Shown one piece after another: positions 1 through 11,900 of a DNA stretch of 64,000 nt (its first letter is position 1; each line of letters begins with the position of its first letter). The notes beneath the pieces are model-generated. The model was not told the origin of the DNA, searched no databases, and saw only the letters and a program-made list of their open reading frames with translations. Origin of the DNA: Flavobacterium cerinum (GTDB lineage Bacteria > Bacteroidota > Bacteroidia > Flavobacteriales > Flavobacteriaceae); contig NZ_CP101751.1 in assembly GCF_024496085.1 (NCBI RefSeq), forward strand, positions 2,852,001 to 2,916,000, written 5' to 3'. The translations under genes were made by a program, and so were the position numbers.

Positions 1-32
1 CGTTTAAAGGGATATATAATGAAATGAACACT

Positions 33-1952
33 TTACATTTTTACAACGATAAATTCACTGCGTCGGTTTTGTTGATGCTCGGCTTCAGAACATTTTACAC
101 CATCGGAACAACGATTAACCAGTTGCGTTTCACCATAACCTTTTGCTGTTAGGCGACTTCTGTCAATACCGTGTTTAACCATATATTCTAATGTTGATTT
201 AGCTCTTCTGTCCGATAGACGTTCGTTATATTTATGTGTTTGTCGGCTGTCAGTATGTGAGCGAATGTCGACTGTAATCGTTGGATGTTCTTTCATTACC
301 GTGATCACTTTTTGCAGCTCAATTTCTGCATCCGGACGAATATTCCATTTATCCAGATCAAAATATATAATCTCAATATCCAGAACTTTAGCCAGATCGA
401 TACCCGGTTCTATCGGAATTACTTTTTTCTCTAAAGCAATGTTACGAGTTGTTTCACCGGATTTGGCCGGAATCATAACACTGACTTCCTGAGTTTGGTA
501 ACCATCATATTCAGCTCTGACGTAGTAATTTTTATCGCAATCAATGTTTTCAAAACGATAATTACCTCCGGAATCCGCCTGCATTGTACCAACCGGATTC
601 ATATTAGCATCAAAAAGAGAGACTTTAGCATTCGGAAGCGGAAGCCCGCTTTCTTTATCCGTTATAACACCTTTTAAAAGTTGTTCACAACGCAATTCGC
701 GGAATTTATAAATATCATCCGATCCTTGTCCGCCATCCCGATTAGAACTAAAATACCCCATTTGTTGCTGACTGTCTAAAATCAGAGCAAAATCATCTTT
801 AGGACTGTTTACAGGACTTCCCAGATTCTCCGGCGTACTATAACCGTCATTACGGATTTTAGACTTAAATATATCCAATCCGCCAATTCCCAAATGACCG
901 TCGGAAGCGAAGTAAAGATCGTTTTTTAAAGAAACAAACGGAAACGTTTCGCGTCCTGACGTATTAATGGTTTTACCCAGATTCTCCGGTTTTCCATAAG
1001 TACCGTCACTGTTGATTGCCACTTTAAAAATATCCGAGTTGCCTAATGATCCCGGCATATCCGAAGAAAAATAAAGTAATTTTTCATCAGGGCTTAGAGC
1101 AGGGTGGGCCGTACTGTAATTATTGCTGTTAAACGGCATTTCAATTACGTTATCCCATTTACCGTCGACTAATGTCGCTTTATAGATTTTCAGTTTTACA
1201 ACTCTGTCGGAACTTTTACCTTTTTTACCGTTATTATAATTGTTACGGGTAAAATACATCGTAGTACCGTCTTTTGTAAATACCGGAGTAGCTTCATGGA
1301 ATCGGGTATCGATGCTTTCAGAAAACTTTTCAGCCGGTTCGAGAAAGCCGTCACTACCGATTTTGGCCGTATACAGTTTAGTAAAGTACTGATTGGTCCA
1401 TTTGTGCTTGCGATGGAATACACCGCCGGTATCTCTGGCAGAAGCAAAAACAACACCTTCATTGAAAAAAGCCGCTCCATAGTCAGAGTATTTAGAGTTG
1501 GTTCCCGAGTTTTCTACCTGAAAGCGACCGGAATCCGTGCGCAATTTCTCAGCATAATCAGGATCTTTAAGCAGCTCATTACCGGCCGGATCATTCGTTT
1601 TCTGATAAAAAGTCTTTAGCATGCTATTGGCTTTATCATATTGACCAATTGATTTCAGCGACTGTGAATAGCGGAAATAATAGATCGGATCTACCGTTTG
1701 ATTGAGCGCAAAAAGTTCACCGTACCATTTTTCAGCTTTATCCAATTCCCCGTTGAAGTAGTAGGCATTTCCCAGATTTTCAAACAGGTTCGCCGATTTA
1801 TACCCTTTTTCAGCCACTTTTTCATAAACTTTGATCGCGTCTATATAGGCATATTGGTCGTATTTTTTATCCGCTTTGGTCATCCTGGCCTTTTGAGCCA
1901 AGACACCGGTAGCGCAGATAAAAGTTAGCAGAAGTATAGATATGCTTTTCAT
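33..1952 (-). CDS. PorE-like OmpA-family protein of type IX secretion
   Basis: Periplasmic, peptidoglycan-binding protein with the domain order of PorE. A signal peptide ends near residue 20 (FICATGVLAQ). Then come TPR-like helices (about 25-125), PD40/WD40-like propeller blades (about 150-415), a carboxypeptidase-regulatory-like beta domain (about 425-505) and a C-terminal OmpA domain (about 525-638). The OmpA domain keeps the peptidoglycan-contacting Asp of SHTDSR and Arg of NRRSEF. It is the last gene of a minus-strand block, 11 bases after the SprF-like gene and downstream of the giant adhesin. PorE links the type IX machinery to the cell wall; that this copy serves the adjacent adhesin is inferred from position. 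It may be a paralogue rather than the core porE of the genome. Confidence 0.85.
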   Translation of the reverse strand: MKSISILLLTFICATGVLAQKARMTKADKKYDQYAYIDAIKVYEKVAEKGYKSANLFENLGNAYYFNGELDKAEKWYGELFALNQTVDPIYYFRYSQSLKSIGQYDKANSMLKTFYQKTNDPAGNELLKDPDYAEKLRTDSGRFQVENSGTNSKYSDYGAAFFNEGVVFASARDTGGVFHRKHKWTNQYFTKLYTAKIGSDGFLEPAEKFSESIDTRFHEATPVFTKDGTTMYFTRNNYNNGKKGKSSDRVVKLKIYKATLVDGKWDNVIEMPFNSNNYSTAHPALSPDEKLLYFSSDMPGSLGNSDIFKVAINSDGTYGKPENLGKTINTSGRETFPFVSLKNDLYFASDGHLGIGGLDIFKSKIRNDGYSTPENLGSPVNSPKDDFALILDSQQQMGYFSSNRDGGQGSDDIYKFRELRCEQLLKGVITDKESGLPLPNAKVSLFDANMNPVGTMQADSGGNYRFENIDCDKNYYVRAEYDGYQTQEVSVMIPAKSGETTRNIALEKKVIPIEPGIDLAKVLDIEIIYFDLDKWNIRPDAEIELQKVITVMKEHPTITVDIRSHTDSRQTHKYNERLSDRRAKSTLEYMVKHGIDRSRLTAKGYGETQLVNRCSDGVKCSEAEHQQNRRSEFIVVKM

Positions 1953-1963
1953 AATCGTATCAT

Positions 1964-2878
1964 TTAGAAGAAACGTGGAGTTAATACCCGATTGTAGTTG
2001 TTGAAAAACTCAAAACGGAGGAAGATCTCATGCGACCCGGAATTGTAATTAGCAAGTCGAGTAGTCTCAGCATCATAGGCATAACCGATAAACCAGGAAT
2101 CAGAAACCTGAAATCCGGCCAAAGCACTTACAGCGGCATCCCAACGATAGGCTACCCCAAGTGTCAATTTATCACTAATCAGGAAATTACCGGAAACATC
2201 AACCTGTAAAGGAGCGCCTTCAACCGCTTTTACCAGTAAAGCCGGTTTGAATTTCAATTCACTGCTAAAATCAAATACGTGCCCGGCTATAAAGTAATAA
2301 TGCAAGCGTTCTTTAGTAACCGAAACCGAATTATCTTTATAGTGTTTGGTTTCCAGAAAATTCGGAACCGACAAACCGAAATACGTATTATCGGAATGAA
2401 CATAAATTCCGGCACCCACATTCGGGCTAAAATCCATATCCAGATTTTGGAATTGCGGATCGCCCTGATGTTGAATGTTCAGTTTGTTAATATCCAGACT
2501 AAAAAGATTAGCAGTGGCTTTCAAACCAAAGGAAACCTTATAATCATCTGAAGCCTGAATGCTGTACGAGATATCAGCCGAAATATTATTCTCGGTAGCG
2601 GGTCCGATTTGATCATTAATAAATGATAAACCAAAACCGATATTAGAATTATTGATAGGTGTATTAATAGAAGCAGTAGCAGTTGTTGGTGCACCGTCTA
2701 AACCTACCCATTGCCGTCTGTACATACCGAATATACTCATCGCGCCACGCGACCCGGCATAAGCCGGATTAATAGTGATGGTATTGTACATATACTGCGT
2801 ATATTGAGAGTCCTGTTGTGCATATCCAGCGGTACCGGTCAATATAAAAGCGAATAGTATTATTATATGTGTTTTCAT
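1964..2878 (-). CDS. SprF/PorP-family outer-membrane protein
   Basis: Type IX secretion-associated membrane protein of 304 residues, the usual length for PorP/SprF. It has a signal peptide (FILTGTAGYAQQ), the family-typical start of the mature protein (QDSQYTQYMYN, then NPAYAGSRG) and alternating beta strands to the C-terminus, as in an outer-membrane barrel. The gene starts 46 bases after the adhesin gene. SprF-like proteins are known to be required for secretion and surface attachment of proteins with type B C-terminal domains and are usually encoded just downstream of their client. Here the client is clearly the 3,334-residue adhesin. Confidence is high for the family; the pairing is inferred from position. 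Confidence 0.9.
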   Translation of the reverse strand: MKTHIIILFAFILTGTAGYAQQDSQYTQYMYNTITINPAYAGSRGAMSIFGMYRRQWVGLDGAPTTATASINTPINNSNIGFGLSFINDQIGPATENNISADISYSIQASDDYKVSFGLKATANLFSLDINKLNIQHQGDPQFQNLDMDFSPNVGAGIYVHSDNTYFGLSVPNFLETKHYKDNSVSVTKERLHYYFIAGHVFDFSSELKFKPALLVKAVEGAPLQVDVSGNFLISDKLTLGVAYRWDAAVSALAGFQVSDSWFIGYAYDAETTRLANYNSGSHEIFLRFEFFNNYNRVLTPRFF

Positions 2879-2924
2879 ATATCCTTAATTTAAATTGAAC
2901 TAAGAATTAAATCAGTACTACTTA

Positions 2925-5900
2925 CTATCGGTTAAGATATAAATAGCCTGTTTTAGTAAATTCGGTACCACTTTCATCTTTATATTTTAAGATGTAGAAA
3001 TAAGTGCCATCCGGTAGTTCAGCCCCTTTGTTAAAGGTAGCACGTCCTTCTGATACGCCTCGGAATACCCGTGTTGTATTATCGTAACCATCTGTACTGA
3101 ATACTAATATACCCCATCTGTTGTAAATTTCAACATTATTTTGAGGATAACAAGTAATTCCGTCAATAAAAAAGACATCATTATAACCATCATCGTTTGG
3201 AGATACGGCATTATATACATTTATTGAACAGGCCGGTAATACAATACATCTTTCGTGTACTTCTATATTGATCTCAAAAATTCGCGGACAGTCACCTTCA
3301 GTAAGCGTGTAACGTACAATATAGTTGCCCGGTGTTAGCTGACCTGCTGTAAAAATACTGCCTTCTAAAGCGGCTCCTGCATTTGGTGTAGACCATGTTC
3401 CGTTTTGCGGAGTTCCTTCCGGTAATACGCTAAACAGATTTACTGGTTCATCTTTAATACAAATGGCTTTGGCTATTACAGTCAACGGATTACTAATGGT
3501 TACATGAACAGTTTGTGTATAGGTTTGCTGATTAAAACAAGTATCACTTACTGTCCAGCTACGGATGATATCATAGGCTTCCGATGTTTGATTCGTGATA
3601 TTTTCACTATAATCAACAGTTACTGTACTACCGCAATTATCGGTAAAAGTAGGTTCCGGAACCGGAGGTATATCAGCACAATTTGCGTTGACTTCAGCAT
3701 CTAAAGTTGAAGTAAGCGATGGCGCTATATCATCTGAAACAGTGATCAACTGAATACTATTAGCAGTATTACCACAGGCATCTGTAAACGTCCAGGTTCT
3801 TGTAATAATATACGAATTCGGACAGTTACCTTGTGCAGTTACATCCTGACCTTGTACGGTAATTTCTCCCGAACAGTTATCATTCGCTGTTAAACTGATC
3901 ATTGCAGGAACTTCGCCACCGCAGCTTACAGTTACATCAGCCGGAGCGGTTGGAACCACTGGTGCTATGTTATCATTAACGTTGATGTTTTGTGACACGC
4001 TAGAGGTATTACCACAAGCATCGGTAAAGGTCCACGTTCTAACAATAGTATACGAGTTCGGACAATTACCTTGTGTTGTTACATCCTGACCTTGTACGGT
4101 TATTTCTCCCGAACAGTTGTCATTAGCAGTTAAACTGATCATAGCCGGAACTTCGCCACCACAACTTACCGTTACATCAGCCGGAGCAGTTGGAACTACT
4201 GGCGCTACGTTATCATTAACGTTGATGTTTTGAGATATACTAGAAGTATTACCACAAGCATCTGTAAAAGTCCAGGTTCTAACGATAGTATAGGAATTCG
4301 GACAGTTACCTTGTGTAGTCACATCCTGACCTTGTACGGTAATTTCTCCCGAACAATTGTCATTCGCAGTTAAACTGATCATTGCCGGAACTTCGCCACC
4401 GCAACTTACAGTTATAGCAGCCGGAGCAGTTGGAACCACTGGTGCTACGTTGTCATTAACGTTGATGTTTTGTGACACGCTAGAGGTATTACCACAAGCA
4501 TCCGTAAACGTCCAGGTTCTAACAATAGTATAGGAATTCGGACAGTTACCTTGTGTGGTTACATCCTGACCTTGTACGGTTATTTCTCCCGAACAGTTAT
4601 CATTTGCTGTTAGACTAATCATTGCCGGAACATCGCCACCGCAACTTACAGTTACATCAGCCGGAGCGGTTGGAACTACTGGTGCTACGTTATCATTAAC
4701 GTTGATGTTTTGTGACACGCTAGAAGTGTTACCACAAGTATCCGTAAACGTCCAGGTTCTTACGATAGTATAGGAATTCGGACAGTTACCTTGTGTTGTT
4801 ACATCCTGACCTTGAACGGTAATTTCTCCCGAACAGTTGTCATTAGCAGTTAAACTGATCATCGCAGGAACTTCGCCACTACAACTTACGGTTACATCAG
4901 CCGGAGCGGTTGGAACCACTGGCGCTATGTTGTCATTAACGTTGATGTTTTGAGATACGCTAGAGGTATTGCCACAAGTATCAGTAAACGTCCAGGTTCT
5001 TACGATAGTATAGGAATTCGGACAGTTACCTTGTGTTGTTACATCCTGACCTTGAACGGTAATTTCTCCCGAACAGTTATCATTCGCTGTTAAACTGATC
5101 ATAGCCGGAACATCACCACCACAACTTACAGTTACATCAGCCGGAGCGGTTGGAACCACTGGTGCTATGTTATCATTAACGTTGATGTTTTGTGACACGC
5201 TGGAGGTATTACCACAAGCATCGGTAAAGGTCCAGGTTCTAACGATAGTATAGGAATTCGGACAATTACTCGGAGTGGTTGCATCCTGACCTTGTACGGT
5301 AATTTCTCCCGAACAGTTATCATTCGCAGTCAAACTGATCATAGCCGGAACATCACCACCACAGCTTACGGTTACATCAGCCGGAGCAGTTGGAACTACT
5401 GGCGCAATGTTATCATTAACGTTGATGTTTTGAGATACGCTAGAAGTATTACCACAAGCATCGGTAAACGTCCAGGTTCTAACGATTGTATAGGAGTTCG
5501 GACAGTTACCTTGTGTCGTTACATCCTGACCTTGTACGGTTATTGCACCGGAACAATTATCATTAGCTGTTAAACTGATCATCGCAGGAACATCACCACC
5601 ACAACTTACAGTTATAGCAGCCGGAGCAGTTGGAACCACTGGCGCTATGTTATCATTAACGTTGATGTTTTGTGATACGCTAGAGGTATTTCCACAAGCA
5701 TCTGTAAACGTCCAGGTTCTAACGATAGTATACGAGTTCGGACAATTACCTTGTGTGGTTACATCCTGACCTTGAACGGTAATTTCTCCCGAACAGTTAT
5801 CATTCGCTGTTAGACTAATCATTGCCGGAACTTCGCCACTACAACTTACGGTTACATCAGCCGGAGCGGTTGGAACCACTGGTGCTATGTTGTCATTAAC

Positions 5901-8900
5901 GTTGATGTTTTGTGATACGCTAGAGGTGTTTCCACAAGCATCAGTAAAGGTCCATGTTCTAACAATAGTATAGGAATTCGGACAGTTACCCGGAGTAGTT
6001 GCATCCTGACCTTGTACGGTTATTGCACCGGAACAATTATCATTCGCTGTTAAACTGATCATTGCCGGAACATCACCACCACAACTTACGGTTATAGCAG
6101 CCGGAGCAGTTGGAACCACTGGTGCTATGTTATCATTAACGTTGATGTTTTGTGATACGCTTGATGTGTTGCCACAAGCATCCGTAAACGTCCATGTTCT
6201 AACGATAGTATACGAGTTCGGACAATTACCTTGTGTGGTTACATCCTGACCTTGAACGGTTATTGCACCGGAACAATTATCATTAGCTGTTAAACTGATC
6301 ATCTCAGGAACATCACCACCACAACTTACGGTTATAGCAGCCGGAGCAGTTGGAACTACTGGTGCTACGTTATCATTAACGTTGATGTTTTGTGATACAC
6401 TAGAAGTATTACCACAAGCATCTGTAAACGTCCAGGTTCTAACGATAGTATAAGAGTTCGGACAATTACCTGGAGTGGTTGCATCCTGACCTTGTACGGT
6501 TATTGCACCGGAACAGTTATCATTAGCAGTCAAACTGATCATCGCAGGAACATCGCCACCGCAACTTACAGTTACAGCAGCCGGAGGTGTAGGAGCTACC
6601 GGAGGTACATTATCATTTACTGTAAATGTAGCCTGAGTAGTCGATGTATTATTACAAGCGTCTGTTGCCGTAAAAATCACCGTTACACTATCAGAACAAT
6701 TATTACCTAAAGTGCTAAAATTATTACTCCATTTTACCGGTCCGCAATTATCAGAAGCGACAGCTCCACCATTGGTATTTAACCAGTTTTGCAATTGCGT
6801 CTGGTTACCTTGACCATCACAAGTTACTGTCACATTTTGCGCTTGTGTAGTGATCATTGGAGGAGTATTATCCAGAACGGTAATGGTTTGTGTGTGAGTA
6901 GTTGTATTACCGCATTGATCAACTAAAGTCCAGGTTCTGGTAATAATTTTTGAACCGGCGCAATTGCCATCAGCAACGGCATCGGTATAAGTTGCCTGTA
7001 AACCGGTTGAACAGTTATCATTTTCATTAGTTACATCACCGGTAGTCGCAACTGAAGCATTATAATTACAGTTGGCATCAGCATAAATGGTTATGTCTGC
7101 CGGAGCTGTAAATGTTGGTGCTACGTTATCATTTACATTAATATTTTGAGATACGCTTGATGTATTGCCACAAGCATCGGTAAACGTCCAGGTTCTAACA
7201 ATTGTATACGAGTTCGGACAATTACCCGGGGTGGTTGCATCCTGACCTTGTACGGTTATTGCACCGGAACAATTGTCATTCGCTGTTAAACTGATCATCG
7301 CAGGAACATCACCACCACAACTTACAGTTACATCAGCCGGAGCAGTTGGAACCACTGGCGCTATGTTATCATTAACGTTGATGTTTTGTGATACGCTAGA
7401 GGTATTTCCACAAGCATCTGTAAACGTCCAGGTTCTTACAATAGTATAGGAATTCGGACAATTACCCGGAGTGGTTGCATCCTGACCTTGTACGGTTATT
7501 GCACCGGAACAATTATCATTAGCTGTTAAACTGATCATCTCAGGAACATCACCACCACAACTTACGGTTATAGCAGCCGGAGCAGTTGGAACTACTGGCG
7601 CTACGTTATCATTAACGTTGATGTTTTGTGATACACTAGAAGTATTACCACAAGCATCTGTAAACGTCCAGGTTCTAACGATAGTATAGGAATTCGGGCA
7701 ATTACCTTGTGTTGTTACATCCTGACCCTGTACGGTAATTGCACCGGAACAATTATCATTAGCTGTTAAACTGATCATCGCAGGAACATCACCACCACAA
7801 CTTACAGTTACATCAGCCGGAGCAGTTGGAACCACTGGCGCTATGTTATCATTAACGTTGATGTTTTGTGATACGCTAGAGGTATTTCCACAAGCATCTG
7901 TAAACGTCCAGGTTCTTACAATAGTATAGGAATTCGGACAATTACCCGGAGTGGTTGCATCCTGACCTTGTACGGTTATTGCACCGGAACAATTATCATT
8001 AGCTGTTAAACTGATCATCTCAGGAACATCACCACCACAACTTACGGTTATAGCAGCCGGAGCAGTTGGAACTACTGGTGCTACGTTATCATTAACGTTG
8101 ATGTTTTGTGATACGCTAGAGGTATTTCCACAAGCATCTGTAAACGTCCAGGTTCTTACAATAGTATAGGAATTCGGGCAATTACCTTGTGTTGTTACAT
8201 CCTGACCCTGTACGGTAATTGCACCGGAACAATTGTCATTCGCTGTTAAACTGATCATCGCAGGAACATCACCACCACAACTTACAGTTACATCAGCCGG
8301 AGCAGTTGGAACCACTGGCGCTATGTTATCATTAACGTTGATGTTTTGTGATACGCTAGAGGTATTTCCACAAGCATCTGTAAACGTCCAGGTTCTTACA
8401 ATAGTATAGGAATTAGGACAATTACCCGGAGTGGTTGCATCCTGACCTTGTACGGTTATTGCACCGGAACAATTATCATTAGCTGTTAAACTGATCATCT
8501 CAGGAACATCACCACCACAACTTACGGTTATAGCAGCCGGAGCAGTTGGAACTACTGGCGCTACGTTATCATTAACGTTGATGTTTTGTGATACACTAGA
8601 AGTATTACCACAAGCATCTGTAAACGTCCAGGTTCTAACGATAGTATAGGAATTCGGACAGTTACCCGGAGTAGTTGCATCCTGACCTTGAACGGTTATT
8701 GCACCGGAACAGTTATCATTAGCAGTCAAACTGATCATCGCAGGAACATCGCCACCGCAACTTACGGTTACAGCAGCCGGAGGCGTAGGAGCTACCGGAG
8801 GTACATTGTCATTAACTGTAAATGTAGCCTGAGTAGTCGATGTATTATTACAAGCATCTGTTGCCGTAAAAATAACCGTTACACTATCAGAACAATTATT

Positions 8901-11900
8901 ACCTAAAGTGCTAAAATTATTACTCCATTTTACCGGTCCGCAATTATCAGAAGCGACTGCACCACCATTGGTATTTAACCAATTTTGCAATTGTGTCTGG
9001 TTACCTTGACCATCACAAGTTACGGTCACATTTTGTGCTTGTGTGGTGATCATTGGAGGAGTATTATCCAGAACGGTAATGGTTTGTGCATGAGTCGTTG
9101 TATTACCACATTGATCAACTAAAGTCCAGGTTCTGGTAATAATTTTTGAACCGGCGCAATTGCCATCAGCAACGGCATCGGTATAAGTTGCCTGTAAGCC
9201 GGTTGAACAGTTATCATTTTCATTAGTTACATCACCTGTAGTCGCAACAGAAGCATTATAGTTACAGTTGGCATCAGCATAAATGGTTATGTCTGCCGGA
9301 GCTGTAAATGTTGGTGCTACATTATCATTAACGTTGATGTTTTGTGATACGCTAGAGGTGTTGCCACAAGCATCGGTAAACGTCCAGGTTCTTACAATAG
9401 TATAAGAATTCGGACAATTACCCGGAGTGGTTGCATCCTGACCTTGAACAGTTATTGCACCTGAACAATTATCATTAGCTGTTAAACTGATCATCGCAGG
9501 AACATCGCCACCGCAACTTACGGTTACATCAGCCGGAGCGGTTGGAACCACTGGTGCTATGTTATCATTAACGTTGATGTTTTGTGATACACTAGAAGTA
9601 TTACCACAGGCATCAGTAAACGTCCATGTTCTTACAATAGTATAAGAATTCGGACAATTACCCGGAGTGGTTGCATCCTGACCTTGTACGGTTATTGCAC
9701 CGGAACAGTTGTCATTCGCTGTTAAACTAATCATTGCCGGTATGTTATTGCTACAAGCTACAGTTACAGCAGCCGGAGCAGTTGGCACTACTGGTGCTAC
9801 GTTATCATTAACAGTGATGTTTTGTGATACACTAGAAGTATTACCACAGGCATCAGTAAACGTCCAGGTTCTAACGATAGTATAGGAATTCGGACAGTTA
9901 CCCGGCGTGGTTACATCCTGACCTTGTACGGTTATTGCACCGGAACAATTGTCATTCGCTGTTAAACTAATCATTGCCGGTATGTTATTGCTACAAGCTA
10001 CAGTTACAGCAGCCGGAGCCGTTGGCACTACTGGTGCTACGTTATCATTAACAGTGATGTTTTGTGATACACTAGAAGTATTACCACAGGCATCAGTAAA
10101 CGTCCATGTTCTTACAATAGTATAAGAATTCGGACAATTACCCGGCGTGGTTACATCCTGACCTTGTACGGTTATTGCACCGGAACAATTGTCATTCGCT
10201 GTTAAACTGATCATTGCCGGTACGTTATTACCACAAGCTACAGTTACAGCAGCCGGAGGTGCAGGAGCTACCGGAGGTGTTGTGTCTTTTATAGTAATTT
10301 GTTGCGTGAAAATTTGATTACTACTACAAGGAGAGCTAATTGTAAATTTTCGTGTCACTACTATAGGGCAGGTTCCGGATTTTGTATCGACATACGAAAT
10401 CGTATAATTTAAGGATTGGTTTGTAGTTGTTCCGCCTGCTGCAAGAAATTGCGCAAGACTAATACTTACCGGTGTTTCACTATATACCAGTCCGGTTATG
10501 GCAGCTGTACTACATCCTTCGAGCGTATAATTAGCCGGCGCTGTTAGTACAGGACTGGCAGAAATACTGATTTTAAAGGTGTAATAACAGTCATTACTTC
10601 CCGGAGGAATACCATAATAGGTTTGTGTTCCAACGGTTGCCGGAAACGGATTGGTAGCAGTATATTCGACAGTATTCGGACCTACCGGATAACTATTGTA
10701 AAAACGGGTTCCGGGAGGAAATGCACCACTTATTTGTGATACAGCAATACTTCCGGAAGTATTACAAAAGTTAAAGACAATCTCATCCGGTGTATTCTGA
10801 CAATGGTTGGTTATATAATCCTGTGCGTTAATATTAACCGTTAACGGATCTTTTATCGGTTCACCCTGACATATTCCGGAAGCAGTATAGCCTTGAATAA
10901 AAGGTTTAGTCGAAACGGCAACGCCGGATATTGCACCAACACCGTTAATATAACCGTAAATCGTTATGGCAGGATTACAATGCGTATTTTTAAGAATACT
11001 ACAATCTTCGGTAGCTTTAAGCTTAAAGGTAAACTCACCCAAAACGTCAGACGGATTGGCAGGAAGCGGTAATGTTCCTATATTCCATATTATAGTACCG
11101 TTAGCACCCTGAGACGGATTAAATGATACTGCATTTGGAGTAGGAGCCGGACTGAAAAAGACAGCACCGGAAGCACTTCCGTTTACATAGCTGGCGGTAA
11201 AAGGAACCGGGATTTCTAAAGTCGCATTATTAATGGCTTCAGATCCTTCATTTAAAACTTTTATTTTGTATACGATTTCCTGACCCGGTTGTGCCGTTAA
11301 CGGAAGGCTGGCAGGATTACCGTTAATGGTTGTAACAGAAGATATACCTTGCGGTTGCGGTATATACGCATCAACCGACATGGCTATTGTAAAAATAGAG
11401 TAGGTATCCTGTGTTGTTCCATACCGGAATTTGGTTGAAGTCTGGTTATTGGTAATTACACTGTTACTCGCGTTTGGTATCGTAAACATACTAATATCCA
11501 ATCCGGTATTATTTAACAAGTTCGGATTTCGGGTGTTACCACCTGTTAGAATCGATGAATTGAAAAAGTTGGTTGTCGAATTTCCGGAATGATTTAAATC
11601 CAGCCAGCTGTTGTCGCTTTGTTTTTGTATGCTGAAATAATCACCGCTAATACCGCGATCACCTTCACCGGCCATTAATCCCAGTTTAAGATTAATCGGA
11701 CCTGTCTGAGCGGTATTAAAACCGGATACTGGCAATTCAAAACTGGTTGTATTGCTTCCGCTTACATATGCATGACCATCAAAAACGGTTACATCTCTCC
11801 ATTTCATTTTTGAGTTTTCGTAGATAACAATCAAACCCCAACCACCATAGTATCCTACAGAGCCTCCGTTTCCTTCTACCATGGCTACATCGGCAACAGT

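Noticed and set aside
3725..10280. Regular repeats as a CRISPR-like or satellite array
   Set aside because: The 240-base periodicity is in frame, coding and conserved at protein level; no spacer-repeat alternation.
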